Shown here piece by piece: positions 35,488-44,817 of a stretch of DNA of 64,000 nt; positions within the stretch are counted from its first letter, which is position 1; the number at the start of each line of letters is the position of its first letter. The stretch comes from Hymenobacter sp. YC55. Its GTDB lineage: Bacteria; Bacteroidota; Bacteroidia; Cytophagales; Hymenobacteraceae. The notes under the pieces were generated by a model that saw only the letters and a program-made list of their open reading frames with translations, made no database searches and was not told the origin of the DNA. The position numbers and the translations under genes were made by a program. The stretch is from contig NZ_JARNTX010000003.1 in the NCBI RefSeq assembly GCF_029433095.1, forward strand, positions 248,001 to 312,000, given 5' to 3'.

Positions 35488-36501
35488 ATGGAACAGACAA
35501 ATGATAACGGCGCCTTGCAAGCGCCCCTAGGCTCGGGCTTTACGGCCACTTCCACGGCCAGCGAAGTCATCAAAGGAATAAATCTGGCCGGCAAAGTAGT
35601 TATCGTCACGGGCGGCTACACCGGCATTGGCCTGGAAACCACCAAAGTCCTGGCCGCCGCGGGCGCCACCGTAGTTGTGCCTGCCCGCAGCCCGGAAAAG
35701 GCCCGGGAAAATCTGGCGGGCGTAGCCAACATAGAGTTGGCCGAACTCGACCTGATGCAGCCAGATTCGGTTGACGCCTTTGCGGCCTCGTTCTTGGCTT
35801 CGGGCCGGCCCTTGCATCTGCTCATCCACAACGCCGGCATCATGTTCGTGCCCTTGCGCCGCGACAGCCGGGGCAGCGAGTCGCAGCTGGCCACCAACTA
35901 TCTAGCCCCTTTTCAGCTCACGGCCCGCTTGTGGCCAGCGTTGCAGCAAGCCCAGGGCGCCCGCGTAGTCAGCGTGTCCTCACTTGGGCACCAGTTTGCC
36001 CCGTTCAATTTCGAAGATCCCAACTTCGAGCACCGCGACTATGATACCATGGCTGCCTACGGGCAGTCCAAATCGGCGCTCAACCTGTTTTCCTTGGAGC
36101 TGGACAAGCGGGGCCACGCGGCGGGCATCCGGGCATACTCCCTACACCCGGGCAATATCTGGGGAACCGAGTTGCTCAGAGAAGCGCCGATGGACATATT
36201 GCAGCAGTTCGGCTTCTATGACAAGCAAGGCAAGGAAGTGCCGGAAGTCATTGGCTCGCTCAAATCCATCCCGCAAGGCGCTGCCACCACCATCTGGTGT
36301 GCAACTAGTCCGCTGCTGAACACTATTGGGGGCGTGTACTGTGAGGATAGCGACGTTGCCCGCCTAGCCTCCGGCGAGGGCTTTGCAAACGGGGTAGAGT
36401 CGGCCGGGGTGATGGCCTATTCGGTGGATGCGGCCACTGCCACCCGCTTATGGCACTTGACCGAAAAGCTGACCGGTATTTCCTTCAACCCCGCCGGATA
36501 G
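35488..36501 (+). CDS. SDR family oxidoreductase, paralogue of 32703-33722
   Basis: A 337-residue SDR from ATG 35488 (MEQTNDNGALQAPLGSGFTA). Motifs: VTGGYTGIGLETTKVL, LLIHNAGIMFVPLRR (NNAG changed to HNAG), VVSVSSLGHQFAPF and YGQSKSALNL. Like its paralogue it has a C-terminal TIWCATSPLLNTIGGVYCED segment. It follows the previous SDR by 131 bp on the same strand and may be co-transcribed under HxlR control. The two paralogues bracket the HxlR-SDR unit. Confidence 0.94.
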   Translation: MEQTNDNGALQAPLGSGFTATSTASEVIKGINLAGKVVIVTGGYTGIGLETTKVLAAAGATVVVPARSPEKARENLAGVANIELAELDLMQPDSVDAFAASFLASGRPLHLLIHNAGIMFVPLRRDSRGSESQLATNYLAPFQLTARLWPALQQAQGARVVSVSSLGHQFAPFNFEDPNFEHRDYDTMAAYGQSKSALNLFSLELDKRGHAAGIRAYSLHPGNIWGTELLREAPMDILQQFGFYDKQGKEVPEVIGSLKSIPQGAATTIWCATSPLLNTIGGVYCEDSDVARLASGEGFANGVESAGVMAYSVDAATATRLWHLTEKLTGISFNPAG

Positions 36502-37025
36502 TTCTGGACCAAGCCCGTGGAAGTGCTGCAAGCGCCTTGGCAGTTGCCATTAATTCGGCCTTGCTTCGGCGGAATCTGTGCTTCGTTACGGGCACGGACG
36601 ATGAAAAGTAACCCTGTGCACTGCTTGCTTAGGTATCTACTTACAGCCTAGGTCTCTGTTAAGTAATGCTGCGTCTTGCATAAGCAGTTCCTTCGCTCGC
36701 CGCGCGTGAGCTGCCTCATCCCTAGTACTGGCCGTAAGCCGTTTCTGCAACGCAGAAACGGCTTACGGCCAGTACTTGCTTTATAAAAAGCGTGTTGGCC
36801 AGGCTCCAAACGGTGATAGGGTTTAGTAAGTTAATCTTGGTATTCGAGGTAAGAACCTTAGGCTAGTAACCGATGCGTACGTGAACTTCTCGCTACGCGT
36901 AGCCTTAGCTCGCCTCGACGATATCTGCTATTGGCTAGCACGAATTCACGCTACCACTACCCCGGTTCCACTCCCAGAAAAGAACGCTTGTTTAGGGGAG
37001 GCATAGTCTTATACCCGGCGACGCC
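36502..37025. other. Intergenic region, about 520 bp
   Basis: Between convergent genes. Holds the 25-bp hairpin at 36724-36776 and no recognisable gene. Confidence 0.4.
36724..36776. repeat. 25-bp perfect hairpin
   Basis: Arms 36724-36748 and 36752-36776 are perfect inverted copies with a 3-base loop (AAC). It lies 223 bp after the SDR stop and about 250 bp from the CPBP stop, so it may be a bidirectional terminator; no T-run. Confidence 0.7.
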
Positions 37026-37862
37026 TTAGCCGGCGGCATGACCAAGGGAAAGACAGCCGTTCATCAGACAGTGAACGGCGGCGGCCACCCAAGTCGAGCC
37101 CGTGCGCTCGCGCACCCACAGGAAAAACGTGCCCATCCCCAGTTGGAAAAGCACGGTGTGGAGCGGGAAATGGGTCGGCGACCACCAGGCCCGCATGTAG
37201 CGCCAAAAGTCGGCGCCGAAGCCCAGCTCGAACAGCCGGCTCGGGTAGCCTAGGCCGTGGCCGAGGGTGAAGAGCAGCACCCCCACCACCCCACCCCAAC
37301 TCGTGCGCGTGCCGGGCAAGGGCAGGGTGCGGGGCAAGCCGGGGGCCAGTAGCCCTAGCAGGGCGCCGCGGTAAAACACCTCTTCATCTAGGCCGGGCAA
37401 GGTCAGATAGTAAAGGTGCTGGACAGCGGTTAAGGGCAGAAAGGAATAACGCGAAGCGTAGGCTTCCACCAGCAGGCCAACGGCCACGACCAGCACGGCC
37501 GGCGTGATGGCCCGTACTGACCCGGGGGCCGGGCGAACCAGCCCGGCCGCGACGGGTGTGGTTCGCCGCCAAGCGTAGACCCAGCTTAAAGAACACAGCA
37601 CTCCGATGCTCTTGCCAAGCCAGTTCAAGGGCGCTGGCCAGGCCATTTCCCGCAGCCACGTGACGGGCACCAAGCCGAGCCAGTACGCCCACACGGTCCA
37701 GGGGGGCACCAGCCACAAGGTGTATAGGTGCACGACGCACGCCAGCGCCGCCCAGCCTAGCAGACGAGGCGCCGCGCGCCAAGGGCCGAAACACAACCCG
37801 ACACAGAAGCCAGCCCACAACAGGCCCCAAAACACGATAGTAGCCCCACTAACAGGCGACAT
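37026..37862 (-). CDS. CPBP family intramembrane metalloprotease
   Basis: A 278-residue multi-pass protein of the CAAX protease and bacteriocin-processing family. The Glu-Glu motif is in DEEVFYRGALLGLLAPG (about 160), the second motif His in GHGLGYPSRLFELG (about 205) and the third in VHCLMNG (about 262, His/Asn). About eight hydrophobic helices. These proteases cleave within the membrane, often in peptide maturation or immunity. No bacteriocin-like precursor lies beside it; targets unknown. Confidence 0.9.
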   Translation of the reverse strand: MSPVSGATIVFWGLLWAGFCVGLCFGPWRAAPRLLGWAALACVVHLYTLWLVPPWTVWAYWLGLVPVTWLREMAWPAPLNWLGKSIGVLCSLSWVYAWRRTTPVAAGLVRPAPGSVRAITPAVLVVAVGLLVEAYASRYSFLPLTAVQHLYYLTLPGLDEEVFYRGALLGLLAPGLPRTLPLPGTRTSWGGVVGVLLFTLGHGLGYPSRLFELGFGADFWRYMRAWWSPTHFPLHTVLFQLGMGTFFLWVRERTGSTWVAAAVHCLMNGCLSLGHAAG

Positions 37863-38052
37863 AGAAGGATAAAGAATAGAAGATCACGCCACAACAACGC
37901 CGAATGCCTTGCCACTGGTATAGCGTCTTCCGTAGATCTTGTCACCCTTTTACTACCATCTGCTTTACATCAATTTTCAGCGTTTTTCTTTGGTCGATCA
38001 AGCGAAAAATTGAGGTAACGCTACCGTCCGGGTAGTCGCTTAAGGCTAGATT

Positions 38053-38516
38053 TCAAGTAGTGTGCTCGGCTGGCGGAGGCTGGTTGGATGCGGCCTCGAA
38101 TTGCAGCAGTTGATAGGTTTCTTCTCCTTGGCCGCCACTACCCAATTCTCGCCAGCCGTGCTTGGCGTAGAAGGCCAGCGCGCGGGTATTTCGGGTCCAG
38201 CATTTGAGCGTGTACGGCAAAGGCAACCAAGCGCGCAGGCTAGCCAGCAAGCGCGAGCCAATTCCTTGCCCTGATAAGAAGGTGCCACAAAGAGGTGATG
38301 CAGAAAGCGGGTAGGTACCCATACGGAAACAAAACCAACGAGCGGCCCCTCAGGAAGGGTAGCCACCCAGATGGTTTCGTCCCTCGTTTGCTCTTCGAAG
38401 TCGGCTAATTGAAATTGTGTTGGTTCCAGCCAGGAAAACGCCGCCCGGCGGCTTTGTAGAAATAGGGTGGCCAAGGCCGCTAAGTCGGTAGGTTGGACGG
38501 GGCGGATAATAATCAT
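38053..38516 (-). pseudogene. GNAT acetyltransferase with a frameshift
   Basis: Residues 1-82 are a normal GNAT N-terminus (MIIIRPVQPTDLAALATLFL ... HHLFVAPSYQG) from ATG 38514-38516. At about 38265-38272 the frame breaks; the second half continues in the next frame as QGIGSRLLASLRAWLP ... NTRALAFYAKHGWREL, ending at 38053. The two parts join exactly at the acetyl-CoA binding motif (expected YQGQGIGSRLL). One missing base in a GGG run (GGGG would restore the frame) explains this. Either a recent inactivation or a sequencing error in a short homopolymer. Confidence 0.85.
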
Positions 38517-38628
38517 AGCACTCTACCTCAGAAGTCGGCTTAGGGCAAACTATTCAGAAACCACTTCTTCATTGATCTTCTCTTTTGCGGCGGGTGCCTC
38601 CTACTGCCTTATTCGGCCCCAGGGCTTG

Positions 38629-39549
38629 TTATTGCTTGCGAAACACCTTTTTAAACAACACCACTAGTTTTTCAACCACAAAACCAATAAGTATCCCGGC
38701 AATAGCACAAGCCAGCGCCTTAGCCAGCCAGGCCACAGCCGGTATATCAGCTAAAGCATGTTCCAACTCGTGCAGTAAATGACTGGTAACCGGAATGCCG
38801 TGGGCTATGATTTCGGCTCCTACCCACAGCATGGCTGCCGTACCCACATAACTCAAAATGTTCAGGAAGCGGGGCATAAATTTCACGATGCCACGCCCCA
38901 GTTTTCGAGTTAAAGGAGGGTATTTATCTTGGGTGAGGTGTACTCCAATATCGTCGGCTTTAACCAGCAAGCCCACAAAGCCATATACCGCCACGGTGAT
39001 AAAAATGGCCACTGCCACCATGACGGCAATCTGATTTACCACTTTCTGGTCGGCTACCTGGCTATAAGCAATGGCTATGATTTCGGCCGATAGAATAATG
39101 TCGGTGCGCACGGCCCCTGCCACCCGTTCCTTTTCCAGCTCCTCGGGCGTAATCGTTTTTACCTGCTCGCTTTCAACATCTACTGCGTGGGATTTGCTAA
39201 ACAGGGAATGCACTTTTTCGTACCCTTCGAAGCACAAGTACGCCCCGCCAAACATCAAAATGGGCGTAATGGCCCAAGGAGCAAAATACCCGAGCAACAA
39301 GGCGGCGGGAGTCAGGATAAATAATTTATTTATAAGTGATTTTTTCGCTATTTGATAGATAATCGATAATTCACGGGAAGGGTCGAGGCCCACAACATAC
39401 TTGGGCGTAACGGCCGTATCGTCGATAACAATGCCGGAAACCTTGCCGGTGGTCTTGGTTACCTGGGCGGGTATGTCATCTAAACTAGCCGCGCTTGCTT
39501 TTACCAAAGCAGATATGTCATCTAAGAGGGCAAAAAAACCTGAAGCCAT
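38629..39549 (-). CDS. DUF808 family inner-membrane protein (YedI-like)
   Basis: A 306-residue multi-pass membrane protein with the family's characteristic start (MASGFFALLDDISALVKASA) and the segments IDDTAVTPKYVVGLDPSREL and GGAYLCFEGYEKV. About seven hydrophobic helices; a C-terminal basic tail (LFKKVFRKQ). Function in the family is not established. No obvious operon partner. Confidence 0.94.
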   Translation of the reverse strand: MASGFFALLDDISALVKASAASLDDIPAQVTKTTGKVSGIVIDDTAVTPKYVVGLDPSRELSIIYQIAKKSLINKLFILTPAALLLGYFAPWAITPILMFGGAYLCFEGYEKVHSLFSKSHAVDVESEQVKTITPEELEKERVAGAVRTDIILSAEIIAIAYSQVADQKVVNQIAVMVAVAIFITVAVYGFVGLLVKADDIGVHLTQDKYPPLTRKLGRGIVKFMPRFLNILSYVGTAAMLWVGAEIIAHGIPVTSHLLHELEHALADIPAVAWLAKALACAIAGILIGFVVEKLVVLFKKVFRKQ

Positions 39550-40086
39550 GCTTTGGGTGTTAGTAACTGGATTTGCGTTTTCAAGGGAGTAAGCGTTTTA
39601 CCCCGTTGGGCAGCAAGTTATAGCGGTTTGGTGAACGGTGCATTTCTTTCTTGGTAAAAGCGGGTTGCTTGACCCACTGGAGAAAAAATATACTTGAGTG
39701 GATCGGCTGGCGGCTAGCCGTCGAAGACTGGGAACCATCTTATTTGGAACAGGGCAAGAGTAAACCCTAATCGAGGCCCTATACAGGCAGGGGGCGGGTT
39801 GGCTGATACGGGCTCGCCTAGGTAAACTGCGGACAGTTGCCCCCTGAAATGAGTACAGAGTCTTATTGACGCAACGGGTAGTAGTGCCTCTTGCTCAGCG
39901 TGCTGAATTAGGTGGGGAAGACTGTGCTAGCAGTAGCCATCAGCTGCCATGGATTTCTATTTCCTATTTTCATCTTTGGCCTTTTCTCCAACAAATTCCG
40001 CTTCGGCTACTTAGTTTTCGGTGAGAGAAACAGCTTGGTTTGTTTCTTTGCCACCCCGCCCAACACCAGCTTACCCGTTAATTGGA
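39550..40086. other. Intergenic region, about 540 bp
   Basis: Divergent region between DUF808 and an AraC gene. No gene, RNA or clear promoter recognised. Confidence 0.4.
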
Positions 40087-41067
40087 ATGACGTTCAGCTT
40101 TTCAGCGACTCCCGACTTCGATTTTATCACGCAGTTTGCCCGGTACATCCAAGCGCCAGCGCATAACGACTTGGTAGTCATTCCAGAGCACTTAGGGCAA
40201 GGGTATGTACGCAAGCTGCGGTTCGGGCCCGACTTCAAGTTGGTTGTCCACCACTATATTCTTCGTGAAGACCTCATTATTAAACGGCAGGCAGCCGACG
40301 ATGACAACGGGCTGATTACCATCTTCTTTTACAACAATGAGCAGCCGCTCGACATTGCCTACGCCAACCATCCGCGGGTCCGGTTTTCCCAGCGCGACGA
40401 TTCAGCCATCCAACTGACGTCCAACGATCTAAGCTCCACTATCTGCTTTCCGGCGCACCGCGCTATTCACTACATGGTGGTGGGCATCCGAGCCCCTCGG
40501 TTGAAGGCGCTCTTAGCCGGTAGTGAACCCCACGCGGTGCTGGCTACCCTGACGGCGGAGGGCAGTTCCTTCCTGTTTTTCGAGAACATGACGGCCGAAA
40601 CCAAGCTGCTGCTGCGCAATATCACGGAAGTGAACCAGCAGGACAGTTTAAGTCATTTCTATACCCAGATCAAGGTGCAGGAGCTGCTGTACCTGCTGTT
40701 TCGGAAGTTGGTGCAGCGCGAATCTGCCCCGCACCAGCCCCTCAACAGCGCCGACGCGGAGCGGCTGCTACTCGTGCGCAATCAGTTGCTCGACGACCTA
40801 GGCACGCCGCCCGTGTTGCGGGAACTGGCCCTACAGGCCGCCATGAGCGAAACCAAGCTCAAGCAACTCTTCAAGCAAACCTTCGGCAGCTCGGTGTACA
40901 CCTACTACCAGCAGGCCCGCATGAAGGAAGCCGCCTTCCTGCTCAAGCAGGGCCAGCACTCGGTGGCCGAGGTAGGCTACGAGCTGGGCTTTTCCAATCT
41001 AAGCCATTTCAGTCGGCTGTTTGAAAAGCACTACGGCCTCCACCCCAAGCGCTACTCGCAGTCGTAG
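40087..41067 (+). CDS. AraC-family transcriptional regulator
   Basis: A 326-residue regulator from ATG 40087. N-terminal 215 residues are a sensing domain without a recognised ligand pattern. The C-terminal AraC domain is clear: LRELALQAAMSETKLKQLFK, then HSVAEVGYELGFSNLSHFSR and LFEKHYGLHPKRYSQS. It lies 5 bp from the stop of a convergent cupin gene and near an alcohol dehydrogenase gene. An in-frame GTG 22 codons upstream gives a less likely longer form. Confidence 0.92.
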   Translation: MTFSFSATPDFDFITQFARYIQAPAHNDLVVIPEHLGQGYVRKLRFGPDFKLVVHHYILREDLIIKRQAADDDNGLITIFFYNNEQPLDIAYANHPRVRFSQRDDSAIQLTSNDLSSTICFPAHRAIHYMVVGIRAPRLKALLAGSEPHAVLATLTAEGSSFLFFENMTAETKLLLRNITEVNQQDSLSHFYTQIKVQELLYLLFRKLVQRESAPHQPLNSADAERLLLVRNQLLDDLGTPPVLRELALQAAMSETKLKQLFKQTFGSSVYTYYQQARMKEAAFLLKQGQHSVAEVGYELGFSNLSHFSRLFEKHYGLHPKRYSQS

Positions 41068-41072
41068 GGGCA

Positions 41073-41573
41073 TTAATCGAGAAAATTGGGTGGAAACACT
41101 TGCTGCCCGTGCTTTTGAGCCAGGGCTTGAATGCGCTGGATGGCGGTTGCATCGAGCACGGGTGGCGGCAGAAACTGACCGGCGACCACCGGCTGGCCAA
41201 TCTCCTGGAAAAAGGTTTCCAGGCCCGCCGGCACCACGGTGCACAGCAGCCGGGCCGGCTGGGCGCTTTTGTTTTTGAAGCTGTGCACGACGCCCCCCTT
41301 CGGAATGCGGATATACGAGCCAGCGGCGGCCACGTACGTGCCGAACTCGGATTTCACTTCCACTTCGCCTTCCACTACAAAAAAGGTTTCTTCGATGTCG
41401 GCGTGGGCGTGGGGACCGGGGCCGCCGCCGGGCGGCACCACCATGTCGATGGTGGCGTAGGCGCCCGCCGTGTCGTGGCCGGTGGCCAGGATGCGGTAAT
41501 TGCTGCCCATTACGGCCAAGGTTTCGCCTTGTTGGGGCCCCAGCGTGACGGGGGATTGTTTGTGCGTTTCCAT
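41073..41573 (-). CDS. Cupin domain-containing protein
   Basis: A 166-residue single-cupin protein. The first motif is GPGPHAHADIEETFFVVEGE (metal-binding His/His/Glu), the second GSYIRIPKGGVVHSFKN (His). No signal peptide; cytoplasmic. Such proteins act as small dioxygenases, isomerases or binding proteins. It is divergent from the alcohol dehydrogenase at 41837 and convergent with the AraC gene, so the three may share a role. Function not specified. Confidence 0.93.
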   Translation of the reverse strand: METHKQSPVTLGPQQGETLAVMGSNYRILATGHDTAGAYATIDMVVPPGGGPGPHAHADIEETFFVVEGEVEVKSEFGTYVAAAGSYIRIPKGGVVHSFKNKSAQPARLLCTVVPAGLETFFQEIGQPVVAGQFLPPPVLDATAIQRIQALAQKHGQQVFPPNFLD

Positions 41574-41836
41574 ACGACAATTCGATTTGTATGGAGCAAA
41601 GGTGGGGCTGGCGCGGCCCTAGGGCTACTCCAAAAAGGCAGAAAATCAGCTCAATCGGACAAGCGCGGCAGTGCTGTCGTATCGGACTGTTTTTGCGCCG
41701 TTTAGCGCTACCATTTGGGGTGGCCGCCGGTCCACCTTTGCAGGGCAAGAGCTACCCCGCGGCAGCCAAGAGCCGGTTGCCTGGTCGCACCGGACGCGGG
41801 CCTGGCTTATTGCGGCCCACTAAAACTAGCAACCCC

Positions 41837-42778
41837 ATGCGTAAAGTAGTGTATGACCAGTTCGGCGACGAGCAGGTCCTGGCGGTTCGGGAGCAGCCCA
41901 CCCCCGCCATCGAGAAAAATCAGCTATTGATTGAAGTAAAGGCCGTTTCCCTCAACCCCCTGGATTGGAAGGTTTACCGGGGCGAGATGAAGCTCATGTC
42001 GGGGTCGAAGTTTCCGAAGGGCGTCGGTATCGATTTCTCGGGTGTCGTAGCTCAGGCAGGCCCCGGCGTCACGCGCTTCCGGGTGGGCGACGCCGTGTTT
42101 GGTTTGCTGGAGGTCTTCAAGGGTGGCGCCCTGGCCGATTATGTGGCAGTCACCGAGGCTAACCTGGCCTTAAAACCAGCTAGCATCTCGTTTGAGCAAG
42201 CGGCGGCCCTGCCCGTAACCGGACTGGCCGCTTTGCAGATTGTCGACCAGCTAGCCGCCGTTGGCAAAGGCGACGAGGTGCTGATCAACGGCGCTACGGG
42301 TGGCGTAGGAATGTTCGCGGTGCAACTAGCCAAGCGGCGTGGCGCCCAGGTGACGGCCGTAACCGGTCCGGCAGGAGCTACGGCCGCCGCGGCCTGGGGC
42401 GCCGACACGGTGCTCGATTATACCCGGCAGGATGTTGCGCAGCTGCCCCAGCGCTTCAATACCATCATCGACTTGTCAGACAAACTATCCTTCGCCGCCG
42501 CCAAAAAGCTGCTTAAGCCCCGCGCCACCTTTGTGAGTACGCTGCCTTCGCCACTGGGCTTGGTGCTGTCGTTTCTGCGTAACCTGTTCTCCACCAAAAA
42601 GCACCGGATTCTTATCCTGAAACCCACCACAGAGGGGCTCAACACGCTGGCCACGCTGGCCCAGGACCAGTTGCAAATTCCGGTGGAGAAGGTGTATCCC
42701 CTGGTCAACGTCAGGCAGGCTTACCAGGAAACAAGTCAGGGCAAAGTGAAAGGCAAAGCTGTGGTGGTACTTAGCTAA
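41837..42778 (+). CDS. NADP-dependent zinc-less alcohol dehydrogenase (quinone oxidoreductase type)
   Basis: A 313-residue medium-chain dehydrogenase from ATG 41837 (MRKVVYDQFGDEQVLAVREQ). GroES-like domain to about 125 with SLNPLDWKVYRG; Rossmann fold afterwards with the nucleotide motif INGATGGVGMFAVQLAKRRG. The zinc-binding cysteines of true alcohol dehydrogenases are absent, which fits the quinone oxidoreductase or enoyl reductase group. It may act in detoxifying quinones or enones. The frame is open to 41591, but the upstream part looks non-coding. Confidence 0.93.
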   Translation: MRKVVYDQFGDEQVLAVREQPTPAIEKNQLLIEVKAVSLNPLDWKVYRGEMKLMSGSKFPKGVGIDFSGVVAQAGPGVTRFRVGDAVFGLLEVFKGGALADYVAVTEANLALKPASISFEQAAALPVTGLAALQIVDQLAAVGKGDEVLINGATGGVGMFAVQLAKRRGAQVTAVTGPAGATAAAAWGADTVLDYTRQDVAQLPQRFNTIIDLSDKLSFAAAKKLLKPRATFVSTLPSPLGLVLSFLRNLFSTKKHRILILKPTTEGLNTLATLAQDQLQIPVEKVYPLVNVRQAYQETSQGKVKGKAVVVLS

Positions 42779-43038
42779 AAGGGGGCGGTGCCGAACAAGG
42801 TTTATCCCAAGCTACTCGTTCCGGGCAGCTTGGCGCTCAGCCTTCTTCACCGAAGCTTTATCGGGCTCCATGCACAACTCATTAACACGGCGGGTTTCTT
42901 TAAGCTACTATACATAGGTGCTTAGACTGTGCATAACAGTCACTGAGCCACTGCTTGAACTTGTGGTTTCCACCGTAGTTGTGGTCCTGGCTTCCCGAGT
43001 GAAGTTGCGGGCCGATTGCTTGAACTACTCGCCGAAAT

Positions 43039-43428
43039 TTATTTCACAACGGTTGCCTCTAATTCCACCTTCAGCGTTTCAAACAAACCCTTCACTTCCA
43101 GTAGGGTAGCCGCCGTCTGTATTCCATGGCGAGCTACCCACTCCTGGAAAACCCCGAAGCAGGCGAACAGCTCGGCCGAGGACGTGGTATAAAGGGTTAG
43201 CCTGACGATGTTCTGGCATTCGTAGCCTGCCGTACGGATTACCTGCTCGACGTTTTGCTGGGCCTGCCGTAGCTGCGTTTCCATATCGGCGGTGCTGGAG
43301 TTGCCCTGCGCGTCGACGGCGGCTTGCCCGGCACAATACAGGGTGCCCATCACGTGCTGCACTTCCACGGCTTGCACGTAGCTGCGCTGCTGCTGCCATT
43401 GCCAAGGGTTGATTACTTGCTTTTCCAT
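43039..43428 (-). CDS. RidA family protein
   Basis: A 129-residue YjgF/RidA-type protein, close to the family's usual length (MEKQVINPWQWQQQRSYVQA; YCAGQAAVDAQGNSSTADME; LLEVKGLFETLKVELEATVV). The catalytic Arg of imine deaminases lies in a position usually read as 'R' before the end; here the segment is LLEVKGL, so the Arg seems absent and the protein may not be a classical imine deaminase. It follows the Crp-family gene at 43587 by 158 bp with a palindrome between them. A second such pair occurs at 50591-51746. Confidence 0.9.
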   Translation of the reverse strand: MEKQVINPWQWQQQRSYVQAVEVQHVMGTLYCAGQAAVDAQGNSSTADMETQLRQAQQNVEQVIRTAGYECQNIVRLTLYTTSSAELFACFGVFQEWVARHGIQTAATLLEVKGLFETLKVELEATVVK

Positions 43429-43544
43429 GTTTGCTGCGTTTTAAAGTACTGCCCCAGATGGTTGGCCGGTGCGGGTAGGAGGGCGTTGCCTTTAGAGGTT
43501 AGGCTTGCCGCAGCAAAAGTGCCAACGCACGCCCAAGACTAGGT

Positions 43545-43558
43545 GTGATTTACATCAC
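43545..43558. promoter_or_regulatory. Palindrome between Crp-family and RidA genes, copy 1
   Basis: GTGATTTACATCAC: two perfect 5-base arms with a 4-base spacer, the 5-4-5 form recognised by Crp/Fnr proteins. It lies 29 bp after the Crp stop and 117 bp before the RidA start. Eleven of 14 bases match the site at 51150-51163 in the second pair. Confidence 0.55.
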
Positions 43559-43586
43559 TAGTTTCTATTGGGCTCAGCAAAGTGCG

Positions 43587-44147
43587 CTAGGAAAGTCGGC
43601 TCAACGTTTCTCGCGAGACCCCTAGGTAGGAGGCGAGCAGGGTTTTGGAAATTCGCTGCACCAGCCGCGGGTAGTGTTGTAGCAGTTGGTCGTAGCGCTG
43701 CTGAACGTTGGTGGTCAGCAGGGAAAGCACGCGTTGCTGGGCAGCAATAGATCCAAACGTCGCTTTTTGCAAGAAGAAGCGTTCCATCTTGGGCAGCCGA
43801 GCGCAAAGCGCGTGGTAGTGTTCCAGCGACAAGCAGAACACGACCGTATCCTCCACGCATTGCAACGACAGGGTCGCGGGCGTTTGGGTGTAGTAGGCGC
43901 GGAAGTCACTTTCCCACCAGTCCTCCATAGCAAACGATAGAATGTGCTGTTTTCCCGCGTCATCAGTGTAAACCAGCTTCAACAAACCCGACACCACGAA
44001 GTAAGCGTACTCGACCGTTTGGTCTTCCTGAATCAGAAACTCGCGTTTTTTGCACTGTTTTTCAGTCAGGTGCGCCAGCACACTCGCAAACTCCCCATCC
44101 GTCAGCGAGACGCTCCTTTCTATGTGGGCGCGGAGTTGCTGCTGCAT
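43587..44147 (-). CDS. Crp/Fnr family transcriptional regulator
   Basis: A 186-residue regulator from ATG 44145-44147. The cyclic-nucleotide-binding-like domain covers 1-115 (EFLIQEDQTVEYAYFVVSGL ... ILSFAMEDWWESDF) and is followed by a helix and a short HTH (RISKTLLASYLGVSRETLSR) at the end. It has no Cys cluster like that of Fnr and no clear cAMP-binding Arg/Ser pair. It is a close paralogue of the frameshifted gene at 51184-51746. A GNAT gene starts 26 bp upstream on the same strand; a RidA gene follows. Confidence 0.93.
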   Translation of the reverse strand: MQQQLRAHIERSVSLTDGEFASVLAHLTEKQCKKREFLIQEDQTVEYAYFVVSGLLKLVYTDDAGKQHILSFAMEDWWESDFRAYYTQTPATLSLQCVEDTVVFCLSLEHYHALCARLPKMERFFLQKATFGSIAAQQRVLSLLTTNVQQRYDQLLQHYPRLVQRISKTLLASYLGVSRETLSRLS

Positions 44148-44173
44148 AACTTGCAAGAAATGAGCACTAGAAA

Positions 44174-44713
44174 CTAAACTGGGGAGGGGGTGCGTGGCAA
44201 GACTAGCTTCATCAGAATGTCGGTCTGCTCGTCGTCTCCTAGGGTGAACACGTGCTGGCCGAAGGCAACAAAGCCGTTCTTCTCGTAGAAGCGAATGGCG
44301 CGCACGTTTTCTTCCCACACGCCCAGCCATAGGTACTCAGCCTGCGCCTGTTGGGCCAAGGCTAGGGCGTGTTCGTAGAGCACCTGCCCGACCCGGTGGC
44401 CGTGAAACTCCTGCAAGACGTAGATGCGCTCAATTTCTAGTGTGTGAGCGACTTGCTGCTCTGTTTGGGCCGGGCCAGTGTTGACTTTGAGGTACCCGAT
44501 GACCCGGCCTGCCATTTCGGCAAAGTAGAAGGCGGAATGCGGCTCCAACAGCGCCGCCGTCAGTTTTTCCTTGGAAAATCCTTCGGCCAAGTACGTTTGC
44601 ATGTTCTGCTCGGAGTTGCTGGCAGCAAATGTCTCGAAAAACGTTTGGCGGCCGATCTGTTGCAGGCGGTCAAGGTCAGAGAGCCCGACGGGGGTAATGG
44701 TGATAGGGGGCAT
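44174..44713 (-). CDS. GNAT family N-acetyltransferase
   Basis: A 179-residue acetyltransferase. The acetyl-CoA region is IERIYVLQEFHGHRVGQVLY (motif Q/R-x-x-G-x-G/A region as HGHRVG) followed by WLGVWEENVRAIRFYEKNGF, typical of the family. No substrate can be given. It precedes the Crp-family gene by 26 bp and may be co-transcribed with it. Confidence 0.92.
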   Translation of the reverse strand: MPPITITPVGLSDLDRLQQIGRQTFFETFAASNSEQNMQTYLAEGFSKEKLTAALLEPHSAFYFAEMAGRVIGYLKVNTGPAQTEQQVAHTLEIERIYVLQEFHGHRVGQVLYEHALALAQQAQAEYLWLGVWEENVRAIRFYEKNGFVAFGQHVFTLGDDEQTDILMKLVLPRTPSPV

Positions 44714-44817
44714 AGCGCTAGTGGTGTGGTGTGCAATAATAGGATTTTAGTTGCTTTGAACTAGCAAGCGGGGGCTTCGCCGATGTGGATCAGCCTCTTG
44801 TCGTTAGCCAACTGCCC

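Noticed and set aside
41591..41836. An 82-residue N-terminal extension of the alcohol dehydrogenase
   Set aside because: Arg/Pro-rich sequence with no family match; the ATG at 41837 gives the normal length.
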